This document shows positions 1-8,014 of a stretch of DNA of 37,449 nucleotides, in pieces; positions within the stretch are counted from its first letter, which is position 1, and each line of letters starts with the position of its first letter. A program made the position numbers and the translations under genes. The notes beneath the pieces are model-generated. The model did no database searches, was not told the origin of the DNA, and saw nothing but the letters and a program-made list of their open reading frames with translations. This DNA is from CAYGZT01 sp964354445 (GTDB taxonomy: Bacteria; Patescibacteriota; Minisyncoccia; UBA6257; JAGOQP01): contig CAYGZT010000019.1 of NCBI GenBank assembly GCA_964354445.1, positions 1 to 37,449 of the forward strand, read 5' to 3'.

Positions 1-234
1 CGCTTTCCGTCGCGCGATTGCCGCAACTACATGCTCCGCCCCCTGAGTCGGATGGCACCCCGTCAACTGCACGTCAGAGGTGCCGACAAGGACCGTTTCT
101 GTGCGCTCACGCACGAGATGTTTGCGCGGAATGATTCCGCCACGCTGTTGTTCATCGCCGCTCTGGGCCACAGCAGACGCCGCGACCAGAAAAGCAAGAG
201 CAGCTACCACACACGCAACAATCCTTCGATACAT
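1..234 (-). CDS. Secreted protein of unknown function, N-terminal part only
   Basis: The reading frame is open from an ATG at 234 to the window edge (78 codons), so the C-terminus is missing. The first 24 residues form a classical signal peptide: MYRR, then a hydrophobic stretch rich in Ala and Val, ending ASAVA before Gln, a good signal peptidase I site. The mature part starts SGDEQQRGGIIPRKHLV and shows no family I recognise. A strong ribosome binding site (AAAGGAGG) lies 8 nt before the ATG, and a promoter lies further upstream, so the gene is probably real. Function unknown; exported location is well supported. Confidence 0.6.
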   Translation of the reverse strand, partial: MYRRIVACVVAALAFLVAASAVAQSGDEQQRGGIIPRKHLVRERTETVLVGTSDVQLTGCHPTQGAEHVVAAIARRKA

Positions 235-286
235 TGCCGCGGCCTCCTTTCTCTCCCAGAAATGTTTGTTGCTGGTTTCTGTTTGT

Positions 287-315
287 ACTCTATTGCTCGT
301 CAGCAAAAAAGTCAA
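287..315 (-). promoter_or_regulatory. Promoter of the secreted-protein gene
   Basis: On the minus strand TTGACT (310-315) and TAGAGT (287-292) are separated by 17 nt. This is a good -35 with a weaker -10 box. Transcription would start near 280, leaving a leader of about 45 nt that contains the AAAGGAGG site. Confidence 0.45.
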
Positions 316-371
316 ACAGCCGCGCTCACGGATATCTCCGGCGCCTGTGCATGAAAATAACTTTTCCTACG

Positions 372-446
372 TGGTACCAGGGGTGGGATTCGAACCCACG
401 ACCCGTGCCTTATGAAAGCACTGCTCTACCGCTGAGCTACCCTGGT
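372..446 (-). tRNA. tRNA-Met (CAT), elongator type
   Basis: The minus strand folds into a full cloverleaf. The acceptor is ACCAGGG/CCCTGGT, the anticodon loop TTCATAA, the T-arm GTGGG-TTCGAAT-CCCAC, followed by discriminator A and an encoded CCA. Position 1-72 is paired and the anticodon stem lacks the G-C triplet of initiators, so it is not tRNA-fMet. A CAT anticodon could also be tRNA-Ile2 with a modified C; I favour elongator Met. Confidence 0.9.
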
Positions 447-454
447 CCAACTAC

Positions 455-487
455 GCTCTGGTATAACACCAGAGCTTCGATGGGCAA
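455..487 (-). promoter_or_regulatory. tRNA-Met promoter with an operator-like palindrome
   Basis: TTGCCC (482-487) and TATACC (460-465) are 16 nt apart on the minus strand, placing the start just upstream of tRNA-Met. The -10 box sits inside an 8-bp inverted repeat, GCTCTGGT (455-462) and ACCAGAGC (468-475), with a 5-nt loop. This could be an operator or chance; no repressor is known. Confidence 0.45.
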
Positions 488-590
488 GCACTACTAGAAT
501 ATTCACCGCTCGCCCTTCCGAAGCTCGGATACTATACGAGCGAAGGAGGAAGCTACCTTGGCAAACTTTCAACAATACCCTGCGGGCCTT

Positions 591-628
591 GCCCGCCGAA
601 GCCGAGCCTCAGCGAGGCGAAGGCGGGC
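591..628. repeat. REP-like palindrome fused to the tRNA-Asp 3' end
   Basis: GCCCGCC (591-597) pairs with GGCGGGC (622-628). Inside, GCCTC pairs with GAGGC. The right arm forms part of the tRNA-Asp acceptor stem, so the palindrome abuts and overlaps the tRNA 3' end. Similar GC-rich palindromes occur near tRNA-Pro and tRNA-Arg in this window. Confidence 0.6.
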
Positions 629-698
629 CGGACGGGATTTGAACCCGTAACTTCGTCCGTGACAGGGACGCGTGCAAACCAGGTTACACTACCGGCCC
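624..698 (-). tRNA. tRNA-Asp (GTC)
   Basis: Cloverleaf on the minus strand: acceptor GGGCCGG/CCGGCCC, anticodon stem CGTCC/GGACG with loop CTGTCAC (anticodon GTC), T-arm ACGGG-TTCAAAT-CCCGT and discriminator G, as expected for Asp. CCA is not encoded; the sequence runs straight into a palindromic repeat. Confidence 0.93.
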
Positions 699-742
699 AA
701 AAGCTCCTCCAGTGTACCTAAAAAACGAGAGGAATCAACTGC

Positions 743-1207
743 TCAGATGATACGTTTGATAATGACCAGTTTTTTCTCAAGCAGGATAATTTGTCTCAAC
801 GTCTGCACTCTCACCGACCCTTTTTCAATACGCACAGGATAATCTTTAATGACTTTTGACCACGCATGGATTGCCTTGCCGCCTCCAAGATACAACACCA
901 CATGCCCGATGCCGCCCGGATGCTTCGGATTATAGTGTCCGCGGATCGAGCGGTAGAAGATAAGGTCTCCCGGAAAAAGGTTTCTCATCCCGCGCACCTT
1001 CCGCCCCGCGTACGCTGCCTGCAGTAAGGTGCTGCGCGGCAAGGTAGCACCGACGTGCGCAAACACATATTTCACGAACCCCGAGCAATCGAAGTAGTGC
1101 GGCGCTTCATTCATCGTTGCGCCGTATTTGTAGGGAGTTCCCGCAAGTTTTGTTGCATACGCAATAAGCTTTTCAATCTTCTTTTTACGCCGTTCTTTGT
1201 TCATCAT
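743..1207 (-). CDS. NlpC/P60 family peptidoglycan peptidase
   Basis: A cysteine peptidase that would cleave peptide stems of cell-wall peptidoglycan. The motifs are in order: the catalytic Cys in YFDCSGFVKYVF, the strand PGDLIFY, the catalytic His in GGIGHVVLYLGGGKAIHA, and a third polar residue (the His of IHA). The length (154 aa) is that of a bare NlpC/P60 domain. No signal peptide is seen, so it acts in the cytosol or leaves by another route. I place the start at the ATG at 1207 because a -10 box ends 7 nt upstream, which fits a leaderless mRNA. An in-frame ATG at 1219 and an adjacent one at 1204 are alternatives. The family is clear; the exact bond cut is not. Confidence 0.85.
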   Translation of the reverse strand: MMNKERRKKKIEKLIAYATKLAGTPYKYGATMNEAPHYFDCSGFVKYVFAHVGATLPRSTLLQAAYAGRKVRGMRNLFPGDLIFYRSIRGHYNPKHPGGIGHVVLYLGGGKAIHAWSKVIKDYPVRIEKGSVRVQTLRQIILLEKKLVIIKRII

Positions 1208-1214
1208 ATCAGCC

Positions 1215-1242
1215 AGCATATCATTCCGCGCGCGACGCGCAA
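1215..1242 (-). promoter_or_regulatory. Promoter of the NlpC/P60 gene (predicted leaderless)
   Basis: TTGCGC (1237-1242) and TATGCT (1215-1220) are 16 nt apart on the minus strand, with TGA before the -10 box (extended type). The ATG at 1207 follows after 7 nt, so the RNA should begin at or next to the start codon. Confidence 0.5.
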
Positions 1243-1245
1243 GCG

Positions 1246-1275
1246 TTGACGCACCGAACTATCAAGGTATATACT
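1246..1275 (+). promoter_or_regulatory. Promoter of the initiator tRNA gene
   Basis: TTGACG (1246-1251) and TATACT (1270-1275) with an 18-nt spacer lie 16 nt upstream of the tRNA-fMet 5' end. It is divergent from, and interleaved with, the promoter of the NlpC/P60 gene. Confidence 0.65.
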
Positions 1276-1291
1276 AAGAAACGCACTACAC

Positions 1292-1366
<75 letters not shown>

Positions 1367-1376
1367 AAAAACAAGA

Positions 1377-1403
1377 CGTCTCTTTAGGAGGCGTTTTTGT
1401 TTT
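1377..1403. terminator. Terminator usable from both sides
   Basis: The hairpin CGTCTC / GAGGCG (stem 1377-1382 and 1388-1393, one G-T pair, 5-nt loop) is followed by TTTTTGTTTT on the plus strand. On the minus strand it is followed by TCTTGTTTTTG. It can end tRNA-fMet transcription and also the convergent gatA operon, whose last gene stops at 1409. Confidence 0.7.
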
Positions 1404-1408
1404 ACCCC

Positions 1409-1894
1409 CTACTCAATCAATCCAAATCCTTTCAATATGTCGCGGTAGGCACGAAGAAGCTCTTTAACGTGCGTAAGTTCAAGCGGTGTGAATGTGTCTT
1501 CAAGAACGGGCCGAAGGCGGACTCGGATGCGCTCCGTGATCTGGGAGCCGGTAACCTGAGCCTCGGTCGCTCGCTCAAGCTGTTCGTCAAGAGATGCCCC
1601 CTGATATCCTGCAGCCCTGAGTGTTTCCGAAAGGATTGCTCCCGCTTCGTCAATTGCCTGGCGCCATAGCACAGGATCTGACGTTTGCACCTTATCCAGC
1701 ACGCGCTTCCAGGTTTTGAGAGTCCGCCTGCGCTCCCCCGCCGCACCGCGAAGCACCCGCCAGCCGTAATCCCGGCGATCGGAGAAATAATCCATCCGCA
1801 CAATTAAGTAGACGATGTGCGCAACGAGCGCAATTGAGATAACTGCCGATACAACCTGAAACCAGAAAAAATTATCGGTAATCCACGTAATCAT
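1409..1894 (-). CDS. Membrane-anchored protein of unknown function downstream of gatA
   Basis: 161 aa. One N-terminal membrane segment (about residues 9-33, FWFQVVSAVISIALVAHIVYLIV) is followed by a charged, mostly helical cytosolic part with many Arg, Glu and Leu residues. The ATG overlaps the gatA stop by 4 nt (ATGA), so the two are translationally coupled. It is the last gene before the terminator at 1377-1403. I recognise no domain; such single-span helical proteins are often conserved only within Patescibacteria. A role linked to Gln-tRNA or Asn-tRNA formation would be a guess from position only. Confidence 0.75.
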   Translation of the reverse strand: MITWITDNFFWFQVVSAVISIALVAHIVYLIVRMDYFSDRRDYGWRVLRGAAGERRRTLKTWKRVLDKVQTSDPVLWRQAIDEAGAILSETLRAAGYQGASLDEQLERATEAQVTGSQITERIRVRLRPVLEDTFTPLELTHVKELLRAYRDILKGFGLIE

Positions 1895-3348
1895 GACAGA
1901 TACTGCCGCAACGCAGTTTCATAATGATGTCCGACCTCAAATAACGCGCGATCCTGCCCGCGTCTTCCGATCAACTGAAAGCCGACCGGTAGTTCCCCTT
2001 CCATATATGTCGACCGCACCGGCACCGCGAGCGCGGGAAGGCCGGCAAGATTCACGGGAATCGTAAAGATGTCCGAAAGATACATGGATAGCGGGTCGTC
2101 CGTTTTCTCGCCGATGCCAAACGCCGTCGTGGGTGTGACGGGCGCAAGAATAACGTCAACCCCACCGCCGTCGGCGCCGAATGCATGCTCAAAATCCTCG
2201 AAAATCAGACGGCGAACTTTTTGAGCTTTGGCGTAGTATGCATCGTAATACCCCGCCGAGAGCACGAATGTTCCCAGAAGAATCCTCCGTGTCGGCTCAT
2301 CTCCCAGTCCCTCGCCGCGGCTCTGACGATACAACTCAGACAAGGAAAGGTGCCGCTGCCGCACCGACTCGAGCGGTGAATATCGGATGTCGTCGTAGCG
2401 GGCAAGATTTGCGCTGCACTCGGCGGGAAGAATAATGTAGTAGCAAGAGAGTGCATACTTCGTGTGAGGCAGGGAAATTTCCCTGACTCCAAATCCTCCT
2501 TTCCGAAATGCGTCGATGACATGCTCAATCTCCCGCTTGACATCAGCGGCGACGCCTTCCACAAAGTATTCCCGCGGAACCCCGACAATTTTTTTGACGA
2601 CATCCGGATTATGAAGCCACTCAAGCTCCGGCACGTCGACATCAATGCTGGTCGCGTCACGTTCGTCCCTGCCCGCAATGACCCCGAACACCGCTGCGGC
2701 ATCGGCAACCGTTGTCGCAAACGGCCCGATCTGATCCAAACTTGAGGCAAGCGCAATAAGTCCATAGCGGGAAACCGCTCCATAGGTAGGTTTAAAACCC
2801 ACTGCGCCGCAAAATGCCGCTGGCTGCCTGATTGACCCGCCGGTATCGGACCCCAGCGCCGCAAGCGCCATGCCCGAAGCTACCGCAGCAGCGGAGCCTC
2901 CCGAAGAGCCGCCCGGCACTCTACCCAGGTCATGCGGATTGCGCGTTATTTTAAACGCGGAGTTTTCGGTAGATGACCCCATTGCGAACTCGTCCAAATT
3001 GGTTTTTCCGAGAAACACCGCGCCATTTTCCTTGAGCCGTCGGATAACCGTCGCATCGTACGAGGCGGTATAGTGCTCGAGCATACGTGACGCGGCAGTG
3101 GTGCGCGTTCCCTCGATCAAAATATTGTCCTTGATCGCCATCGGTACTCCAAGCAGCGGCGGAGGGGTTTCTTCTCCCAGGCGCTTATCGAGTTCGCGCG
3201 CCCGCTCACACGCCTGCTCTTCAAACACCTCGAGGAACGCACCGATGTTATCGTCGTGTTTTCGAATTGTGATAAAAAGCTGACCGATGAACTCGGAAAC
3301 GGAAAACTCTCTTCGCTCAAGCCCCTGCCGGTACTGTGAAATGGTCAT
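1891..3348 (-). CDS. gatA: Glutamyl-tRNA(Gln)/aspartyl-tRNA(Asn) amidotransferase subunit A
   Basis: The amidase subunit of GatCAB hydrolyses glutamine and passes ammonia to GatB for conversion of Glu-tRNA(Gln) (or Asp-tRNA(Asn)). At 485 aa it has normal family length. The catalytic triad is visible: Lys73 in MAIKDNI, the cis-Ser near 148 in the GGSSGGSA amidase signature, and the nucleophile Ser172 in GSDTGGSIRQPAAFCG. The gene starts 28 nt after gatC; gatB is not in the window. The start ATG at 3348 lacks a clear ribosome binding site. Function is certain; tRNA specificity depends on which synthetases the genome has. Confidence 0.97.
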   Translation of the reverse strand: MTISQYRQGLERREFSVSEFIGQLFITIRKHDDNIGAFLEVFEEQACERARELDKRLGEETPPPLLGVPMAIKDNILIEGTRTTAASRMLEHYTASYDATVIRRLKENGAVFLGKTNLDEFAMGSSTENSAFKITRNPHDLGRVPGGSSGGSAAAVASGMALAALGSDTGGSIRQPAAFCGAVGFKPTYGAVSRYGLIALASSLDQIGPFATTVADAAAVFGVIAGRDERDATSIDVDVPELEWLHNPDVVKKIVGVPREYFVEGVAADVKREIEHVIDAFRKGGFGVREISLPHTKYALSCYYIILPAECSANLARYDDIRYSPLESVRQRHLSLSELYRQSRGEGLGDEPTRRILLGTFVLSAGYYDAYYAKAQKVRRLIFEDFEHAFGADGGGVDVILAPVTPTTAFGIGEKTDDPLSMYLSDIFTIPVNLAGLPALAVPVRSTYMEGELPVGFQLIGRRGQDRALFEVGHHYETALRQYLS

Positions 3349-3376
3349 CGGTTATCGATTGTTAGTCGTCGCCTGT

Positions 3377-3691
3377 TCAGTCGCCAAACACCGGCGGAAC
3401 CTTCAAGTAACCGTGCTCACGCTCGGGAAATTGCTCGATGCTTGCGGCGCGCTGCGCGACCTGCTGGGGTTCAGGGTTGAGAGCAACGTCGGCGCGCACA
3501 ATGGACGAAAGCATCGTCCCGCCGGTCATGGGAGCTATGTGTGTCGTATCAACGCCTTGTAGTTCTTCAAAATGACCCAGAATCTGAACCAGATCATCCA
3601 GCAGTTTCGCATGCCGCGTTGGGTTCGTTTCATTGGCGACGCGCGCAAGGTTTGAAAGGTACTCGAGTGTTTCTTTTGAAAGACGGCTCAT
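3377..3691 (-). CDS. gatC: Glutamyl-tRNA(Gln)/aspartyl-tRNA(Asn) amidotransferase subunit C
   Basis: A small (104 aa) belt subunit that wraps GatA and GatB. The N-terminal helix LSKETLEYLSNLARV and the later stretch DLVQILGHFEELQGVDTTHIAPM match the GatC pattern, as does position directly before gatA. I choose the ATG at 3691 because the box TATACT ends exactly 6 nt upstream, so the RNA would begin on the A of the ATG. A GTG at 3697 lies in frame but would fall inside the promoter spacer. No ribosome binding site is present. Confidence 0.92.
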   Translation of the reverse strand: MSRLSKETLEYLSNLARVANETNPTRHAKLLDDLVQILGHFEELQGVDTTHIAPMTGGTMLSSIVRADVALNPEPQQVAQRAASIEQFPEREHGYLKVPPVFGD

Positions 3692-3697
3692 GTGCAC

Positions 3698-3703
3698 AGT
3701 ATA
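3698..3703 (-). promoter_or_regulatory. -10 box of a leaderless gatCA promoter
   Basis: TATACT on the minus strand, followed by 6 nt and the gatC ATG. No good -35 box is seen. It gives gatCA a transcript independent of the pilus-ligA block. Confidence 0.5.
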
Positions 3704-3730
3704 GACCCAAACTATCCCCCAACGGAAGCG

Positions 3731-5794
3731 TTACAACCCAAGCGATTTCCGAACAGCCAAAGGAAGGTGCGAGACAAAAGTCTGTTCGTCCCATACGGCG
3801 GTGTGACGCTGGCGGGCACGTTCAAGTTTGGAGCCGGAATCACGACCTGCCAGCACTACATCGGTCTTTGAGCTCACGCTTGACTGCAGATGTCCTCCCT
3901 CCCGCTGGATGATTTCCTTGATCCGCTGCCGCGGAAGCGAGAGCGTCCCGGTAATAACAAATTTCTTTCCTCTAAAAACTCCACCGACGGCACGCTCAGG
4001 GGATTTCAACACAAGGCGCGCATCATTAAGTCGCTTGAGCATCTCGAGGTTGTGCCTGTCGGAAAACCACTGCCTGATGCTTTCGGCAACCACGGGGCCG
4101 ATATCCTGAATATCCTGTAGGTCCCCAAGCGATAGCGACGAAAAAAACGAAGCCGCGGTCCGGATGGAAATACTTTTGCGCCGTGTAAGAAATCGCCGTG
4201 AAAGCGCGCGCGCTGTTTCCTGCCCTACATGCAGAATCCCCAGCGCATACAGAAATTTATCCAACGAAATAGTCCGCGCCTGTTCAATCTCGGTAATAAG
4301 ATTACGCGCCGATTTTTCTCCGAAGCGCTCCAGCGAAGCGACGTCTTCTTCTTTCAGAAAGAAAATATCGGCGGCGTTTCCGATCAATCCTTCATCGAGA
4401 AATCGGTCGACAATTTTCCGCCCCAGCCCTCTGATATCGAAGGCGTCGCGCGAGGCAAAATGAAGAATGCGGTTCCGGTTCTGTGCTCCGCAGGAACGAT
4501 TCGAGCAGCGGACCAGCACGCCGTCCCTGATAAGCGGTGAGCCGTCGACCGGACAGCGTCTGGGAGGAACGTACAGCCTGGTTTTTGCAGGACGCAGCTC
4601 TTTAATAACCCCGATCACCTTGGGAATGACGTCACCCGAACGGGTAAGAATGACGGTGTCTTTCACCCGCACATCAAGACGTTTAATTTCGTCAAAATTG
4701 TGAAGTGTTGAGTGCGTCACGGTAACGCCCGACACCTCAACCGGCCTGAGTACCGCAACCGGCGTTAATGTCCCTGTGCGTCCCACTTGCACCACAATAT
4801 CTTCAACAACCGTCGTCGCCTGCCGCGGCGAGAACTTATAGGCAATCGCGGCGCGTGGACCTTTGCCGACAACTCCACCTGTATCAAACACCGCGTTGTT
4901 GTTGACAATAACCACCACGCCATCAATTTCATATCCAAGTGCCTCGCGTTTTTTCTCCCACGCATTACGGAATACAAAAATCTCCTCAAGCGACCGGGCT
5001 GCACGGTTATGTTCATTCACCTTAAAACCCCACGAGGCAAGGATTTTGTGCTCTTCTTCGTGGGTTTTTTGGCCCACATTGGTGACAATGTCATACTGGA
5101 ACGACTCGAGCCGGCGCGACGCAGTTATTGCCGGGTCCAGTTGCCGTACCGAACCGGCGGCAAGGTTTCGCGCATTGGCGTACGGACGAAGACCTTTTTT
5201 CTGCTGCTCCTTGTTGATATGCTCAAGCTCTTTTTTGGTGATGAAAACCTCCCCGCGAACCACCAGGTGTTTGAGGATAGGAGCTGAACCCAGCTGTTCC
5301 AGACGCTGCGGAATCGAGAGGACGGTCAGGAGGTTTTGTGTAATGTCTTCGCCTACTATGCCGTCACCGCGCGTTGACCCCCGTACCAGTCGCCCGTTAT
5401 CGTACACCAGTTCAATTGCGAGTCCGTCGATTTTGAGTTCGCAGTAAAAAAGCGATTCTCGTCCTGCCTGTAGTGAATGTCCCAAAAAATTCTCAAGCCG
5501 TTCAAGCCACTGGCGCATCTCCTCTTCAGAGAACGCATCAAAGAATGAGAGCATCGGCGCCTCGTGTCTGACCTGAACAAATTTTTCAAGCGGACGTCCT
5601 CCCACCGTCTGCGTAGGAGACGTTGGGATTACAAGCTCGGGGTACCGATGCTCAAGCTCCTCCAGCTCGTTTTTGAGAGCGTCTAACGCTTCATCCGAAA
5701 TTTCGGGTGCATCAAAGACATGGTAGAGTGTCCGGTGATACTCGATCAGCTTGCGAAGTTTCCGTATTCGCTGCTCCGCGTCTTTTTTGGTCAT
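3731..5794 (-). CDS. ligA: NAD-dependent DNA ligase
   Basis: Seals nicks in replication and repair using NAD. At 687 aa it is full length. Domains in order: Ia (the residues around Tyr19 and HRTLYHVFDAP that bind NMN), nucleotidyltransferase with the adenylated Lys121 in ELKIDG, OB fold (GRTGTLTPVAVLRPV), a four-Cys zinc finger (CPVDGSPLIRDGVLVRCSNRSC), helix-hairpin-helix repeats, and a C-terminal BRCT domain (GGVFRGKKFVITGTL). It begins 16 nt after the last minor pilin gene, with a short AAGG site 7 nt before the ATG, so it can be read from the pilus transcript. All key residues are intact. Confidence 0.98.
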   Translation of the reverse strand: MTKKDAEQRIRKLRKLIEYHRTLYHVFDAPEISDEALDALKNELEELEHRYPELVIPTSPTQTVGGRPLEKFVQVRHEAPMLSFFDAFSEEEMRQWLERLENFLGHSLQAGRESLFYCELKIDGLAIELVYDNGRLVRGSTRGDGIVGEDITQNLLTVLSIPQRLEQLGSAPILKHLVVRGEVFITKKELEHINKEQQKKGLRPYANARNLAAGSVRQLDPAITASRRLESFQYDIVTNVGQKTHEEEHKILASWGFKVNEHNRAARSLEEIFVFRNAWEKKREALGYEIDGVVVIVNNNAVFDTGGVVGKGPRAAIAYKFSPRQATTVVEDIVVQVGRTGTLTPVAVLRPVEVSGVTVTHSTLHNFDEIKRLDVRVKDTVILTRSGDVIPKVIGVIKELRPAKTRLYVPPRRCPVDGSPLIRDGVLVRCSNRSCGAQNRNRILHFASRDAFDIRGLGRKIVDRFLDEGLIGNAADIFFLKEEDVASLERFGEKSARNLITEIEQARTISLDKFLYALGILHVGQETARALSRRFLTRRKSISIRTAASFFSSLSLGDLQDIQDIGPVVAESIRQWFSDRHNLEMLKRLNDARLVLKSPERAVGGVFRGKKFVITGTLSLPRQRIKEIIQREGGHLQSSVSSKTDVVLAGRDSGSKLERARQRHTAVWDEQTFVSHLPLAVRKSLGL

Positions 5795-5810
5795 ATCGTG
5801 GCCTTGCCGA

Positions 5811-6218
5811 CTACGGCCCTGTCGAAAACCCGAACGCGCGGTAAGAATCGCCCGCGTTGCCGACCGACTTTACCAGCACACCATCATCGCTCATGCCAAC
5901 GGACGCTCTGCTTTCGGGAAAAACCAGCTCGGCCATTGGATTATTAACCGTCGAGTCACAACGGAAATTGGAGTCGCCGACCGCGCTGTTGAATTTGTAG
6001 TACAGACACCATTCAATGCCGGCATCGGCTGCGTACACCGCGTGTGTTGAGTCGATGATGTCGGTTGCCGCTCTGATTTTTTGCAACGATACGTAACCGG
6101 CAATGGTAGTGGCTCCCAGCATCGTCGCTCCCAATACCAACACGACGACAAGGATCGATTGCCCGCCCCGAGCCGCGTTCCACCTTTCAATAAAACCGGG
6201 AACTCGCATAGCGTACAT
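5811..6218 (-). CDS. Minor prepilin, PilX-like
   Basis: 135 aa. After a basic 19-residue leader comes GGQSILVVVLVLGATMLGATTIAGYV, a prepilin-type membrane helix with cleavage expected after GG. The Glu usually found at position 5 of the mature pilin is absent (Q-S-I-L-V), which is usual for PilX-type minor pilins. The remainder is a short soluble domain with two Cys (WCLYY and FRCDS) that could form a disulfide. The start overlaps the previous stop by one base (TAATG). Last of four minor prepilins; it probably helps prime pilus assembly. Confidence 0.75.
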   Translation of the reverse strand: MYAMRVPGFIERWNAARGGQSILVVVLVLGATMLGATTIAGYVSLQKIRAATDIIDSTHAVYAADAGIEWCLYYKFNSAVGDSNFRCDSTVNNPMAELVFPESRASVGMSDDGVLVKSVGNAGDSYRAFGFSTGP

Positions 6219-6799
6219 TAGTCACTGAACCCGCGAGAATTAATTGATGCCTGAATGTAGTTGGTGATCTGCATGCGCTTGTCCTGTGCCGTGATACCCG
6301 AGGTCATCGTCACGCGCCACGGACCTGGAATCTTTTGCTGCTGCGCCTCAACGTGAAAGTACGAGACCGCTACGTTATCGGCCGTCACCGCCTGCTGGGG
6401 CGCGAGCACGGTCCCCGACTCAACCGACGCAAGTTCCCGCTCAAGACGCTCCGCTCCCTGATTCCACACGTAGCGGACACGCGTGTTGCCGCTCCCTCCT
6501 TCCGAGATATCGGCGGGGCGTATGAATTCAATCGTGTCGCCCTGCGGACCAACAATAAACTGACTCCCCACGCGAATCTCGCGAGTCATCTGCTCGAGCG
6601 CAAAACTCATGTTGTCGGTCGCTGCCATGAGTTTCAACAGCACGCGCTGGCTTGCAAGCGATTGGATAAACCCTCCGATAGCGAGCGATATGAAAATCGA
6701 AAAGATCCCCAGTGCAACCAGAAGCTCAACCAGCGTTGTGCCCCGCTGCTTTCTGTTCCATATCCGCCGAATGCCGAAGCGTCGTGCATCCATACGCAT
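6218..6799 (-). CDS. Minor prepilin, PilW-like
   Basis: About 193 aa from the ATG at 6799, which overlaps the preceding stop as TAATG; the frame is open further upstream, but that extension would lie inside the preceding gene. The leader is basic (MRMDARRFGIRRIWNRKQRG) and is followed by the canonical class III signal G-TTLVELLVALGIFSIFI with Glu at position 5. The C-terminal part (NMSFALEQMTREIRVGSQF...) is typical of PilW/GspJ-type pseudopilins. It should be cut by the PilD at 8015-8905 and enter the tip complex. Confidence 0.8.
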   Translation of the reverse strand: MRMDARRFGIRRIWNRKQRGTTLVELLVALGIFSIFISLAIGGFIQSLASQRVLLKLMAATDNMSFALEQMTREIRVGSQFIVGPQGDTIEFIRPADISEGGSGNTRVRYVWNQGAERLERELASVESGTVLAPQQAVTADNVAVSYFHVEAQQQKIPGPWRVTMTSGITAQDKRMQITNYIQASINSRGFSD

Positions 6800-7338
6800 T
6801 ACTGCCGCCAATTGTAAAAATAATCTTCCAGCACTATTTGATATTGGGCGCCGCCCCGTGATGTCCACTCGACCATTGAACGGACATGCAGTTTGTTGTA
6901 TGCCGGCGCATCCAGCGCGCTCCACGAAACGTGTCTGATAAAGGGTGTCTGCTCGCCTTGTTGGTAGTTGTACCGCAACGGTTGTCCGCCGACACCGCCG
7001 AAGCGAAAGAAATTGGGATTGCCCGGGTCATACTCGTCACTCGGATTGACTTGAACGGTGTCGTACTGAATCTCGTACTCGACGCCCTCGCCGCCGATGC
7101 TGTCGTTGAAGGCGCGTACACCCGAGGCGATGTTGTTGTCCACGATGTTTTTGAACACCTCAATGCCCTCAGCGGCAAGATAAGAAGCAACATACTGGTC
7201 AGCGACAACTTTATTGATGCCAATGGAACTGGAAAGGAGCGACAGGAGCCCCAGCATTCCTACCACCACCATCCCCAGTGCAACCATAACTTCAACCAGC
7301 ATCTGCCCCTCCTGATTGTTGTGGTGTTTAAGCCGCAT
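6799..7338 (-). CDS. Minor prepilin, PilV-like
   Basis: 179 aa. The short leader MRLKHHNNQEG is followed by QMLVEVMVALGMVVVGMLGLL; Glu5 of the mature protein is present. The stretch YLAAEGIEVFKNIVDNNIA is typical of PilV/GspI minor pilins. It starts 2 nt after the preceding prepilin gene and overlaps the next start, so the four minor pilins are translationally coupled. It is expected to be processed by PilD. Confidence 0.8.
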   Translation of the reverse strand: MRLKHHNNQEGQMLVEVMVALGMVVVGMLGLLSLLSSSIGINKVVADQYVASYLAAEGIEVFKNIVDNNIASGVRAFNDSIGGEGVEYEIQYDTVQVNPSDEYDPGNPNFFRFGGVGGQPLRYNYQQGEQTPFIRHVSWSALDAPAYNKLHVRSMVEWTSRGGAQYQIVLEDYFYNWRQ

Positions 7339-7340
7339 AT

Positions 7341-7964
7341 CTACTGTGACAGAACGGATATCTGCCCGAATGCATTCACCGTGATTGTCGTGTTATAGCC
7401 CGCAGCGGTGGTAAGCCGTAAGGAAACCGGAAATGCGCCGTCGTTGATCCCCGTGCCGTACACCGCAGGGATGGGAGGTACGAGCAGCATCTCGGAAAAA
7501 TCTGACAGTATCGAAACGCGATCAAGTGTGACGGTTTCAATCAATTCGTTTGCCGGATCATCGTAAAACGAACCGATGCCAGAAAACTGCGAGCAATCAT
7601 TATTGCGCACCGAGGGCATTTCCTTAAACACAATCAACTGTCCTTTCCCCGGTTGCTGGTCGGGAGGTATGAAGATGCCGTAGCCGCATGGAACGGTTGC
7701 ACCCCTGGGACTGCTGTAAATTGCAATTGCAAGCGACCGAACCTGATAGACAGTATTGACGGCTCGCGCCTGTTCCCGAAAAAGAATGATTTGCTGGTCG
7801 GCACTCCGGTTATATCCCACCGCAAGCGACGTAAAGAACGCCACCAGAGATACCGTTACCAGAAGCTCAACGAGGGTGAACCCCGCACCGAGCCGAGCGT
7901 TGTGTTCCACTGTGTCTTGCGACAATAATCTTGATATCACAACCGGGGCCCTCGATGTGCACAT
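7341..7964 (-). CDS. Minor prepilin, GspH/FimT-like
   Basis: 207 aa from the ATG at 7964. The prepilin signal is AGFTLVELLVTVSLVAFFTSLAVGY. The leader is long (28 aa); a GTG at 7940 with GAGGG 8 nt upstream would give a 20-aa leader and is a good alternative start. The mature region resembles GspH/FimT minor pilins (REQARAVNTVYQVRSLAIA) with a beta-rich C-terminus. First of the minor prepilin group, 50 nt after pilD. Confidence 0.78.
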   Translation of the reverse strand: MCTSRAPVVISRLLSQDTVEHNARLGAGFTLVELLVTVSLVAFFTSLAVGYNRSADQQIILFREQARAVNTVYQVRSLAIAIYSSPRGATVPCGYGIFIPPDQQPGKGQLIVFKEMPSVRNNDCSQFSGIGSFYDDPANELIETVTLDRVSILSDFSEMLLVPPIPAVYGTGINDGAFPVSLRLTTAAGYNTTITVNAFGQISVLSQ

Positions 7965-8014
7965 CGAGGTTATTAATCATCGGTTACCAATCGTGTGTTG
8001 CGCCGCAGGCGCAC

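Noticed and set aside
541..653. Plus-strand GAAGGAGG followed by a TTG and a short open frame
   Set aside because: The frame runs through tRNA-Asp and a palindrome; the GGAGG is part of the repeat family (CCTCCTTCGCT on the other strand), not a ribosome binding site.
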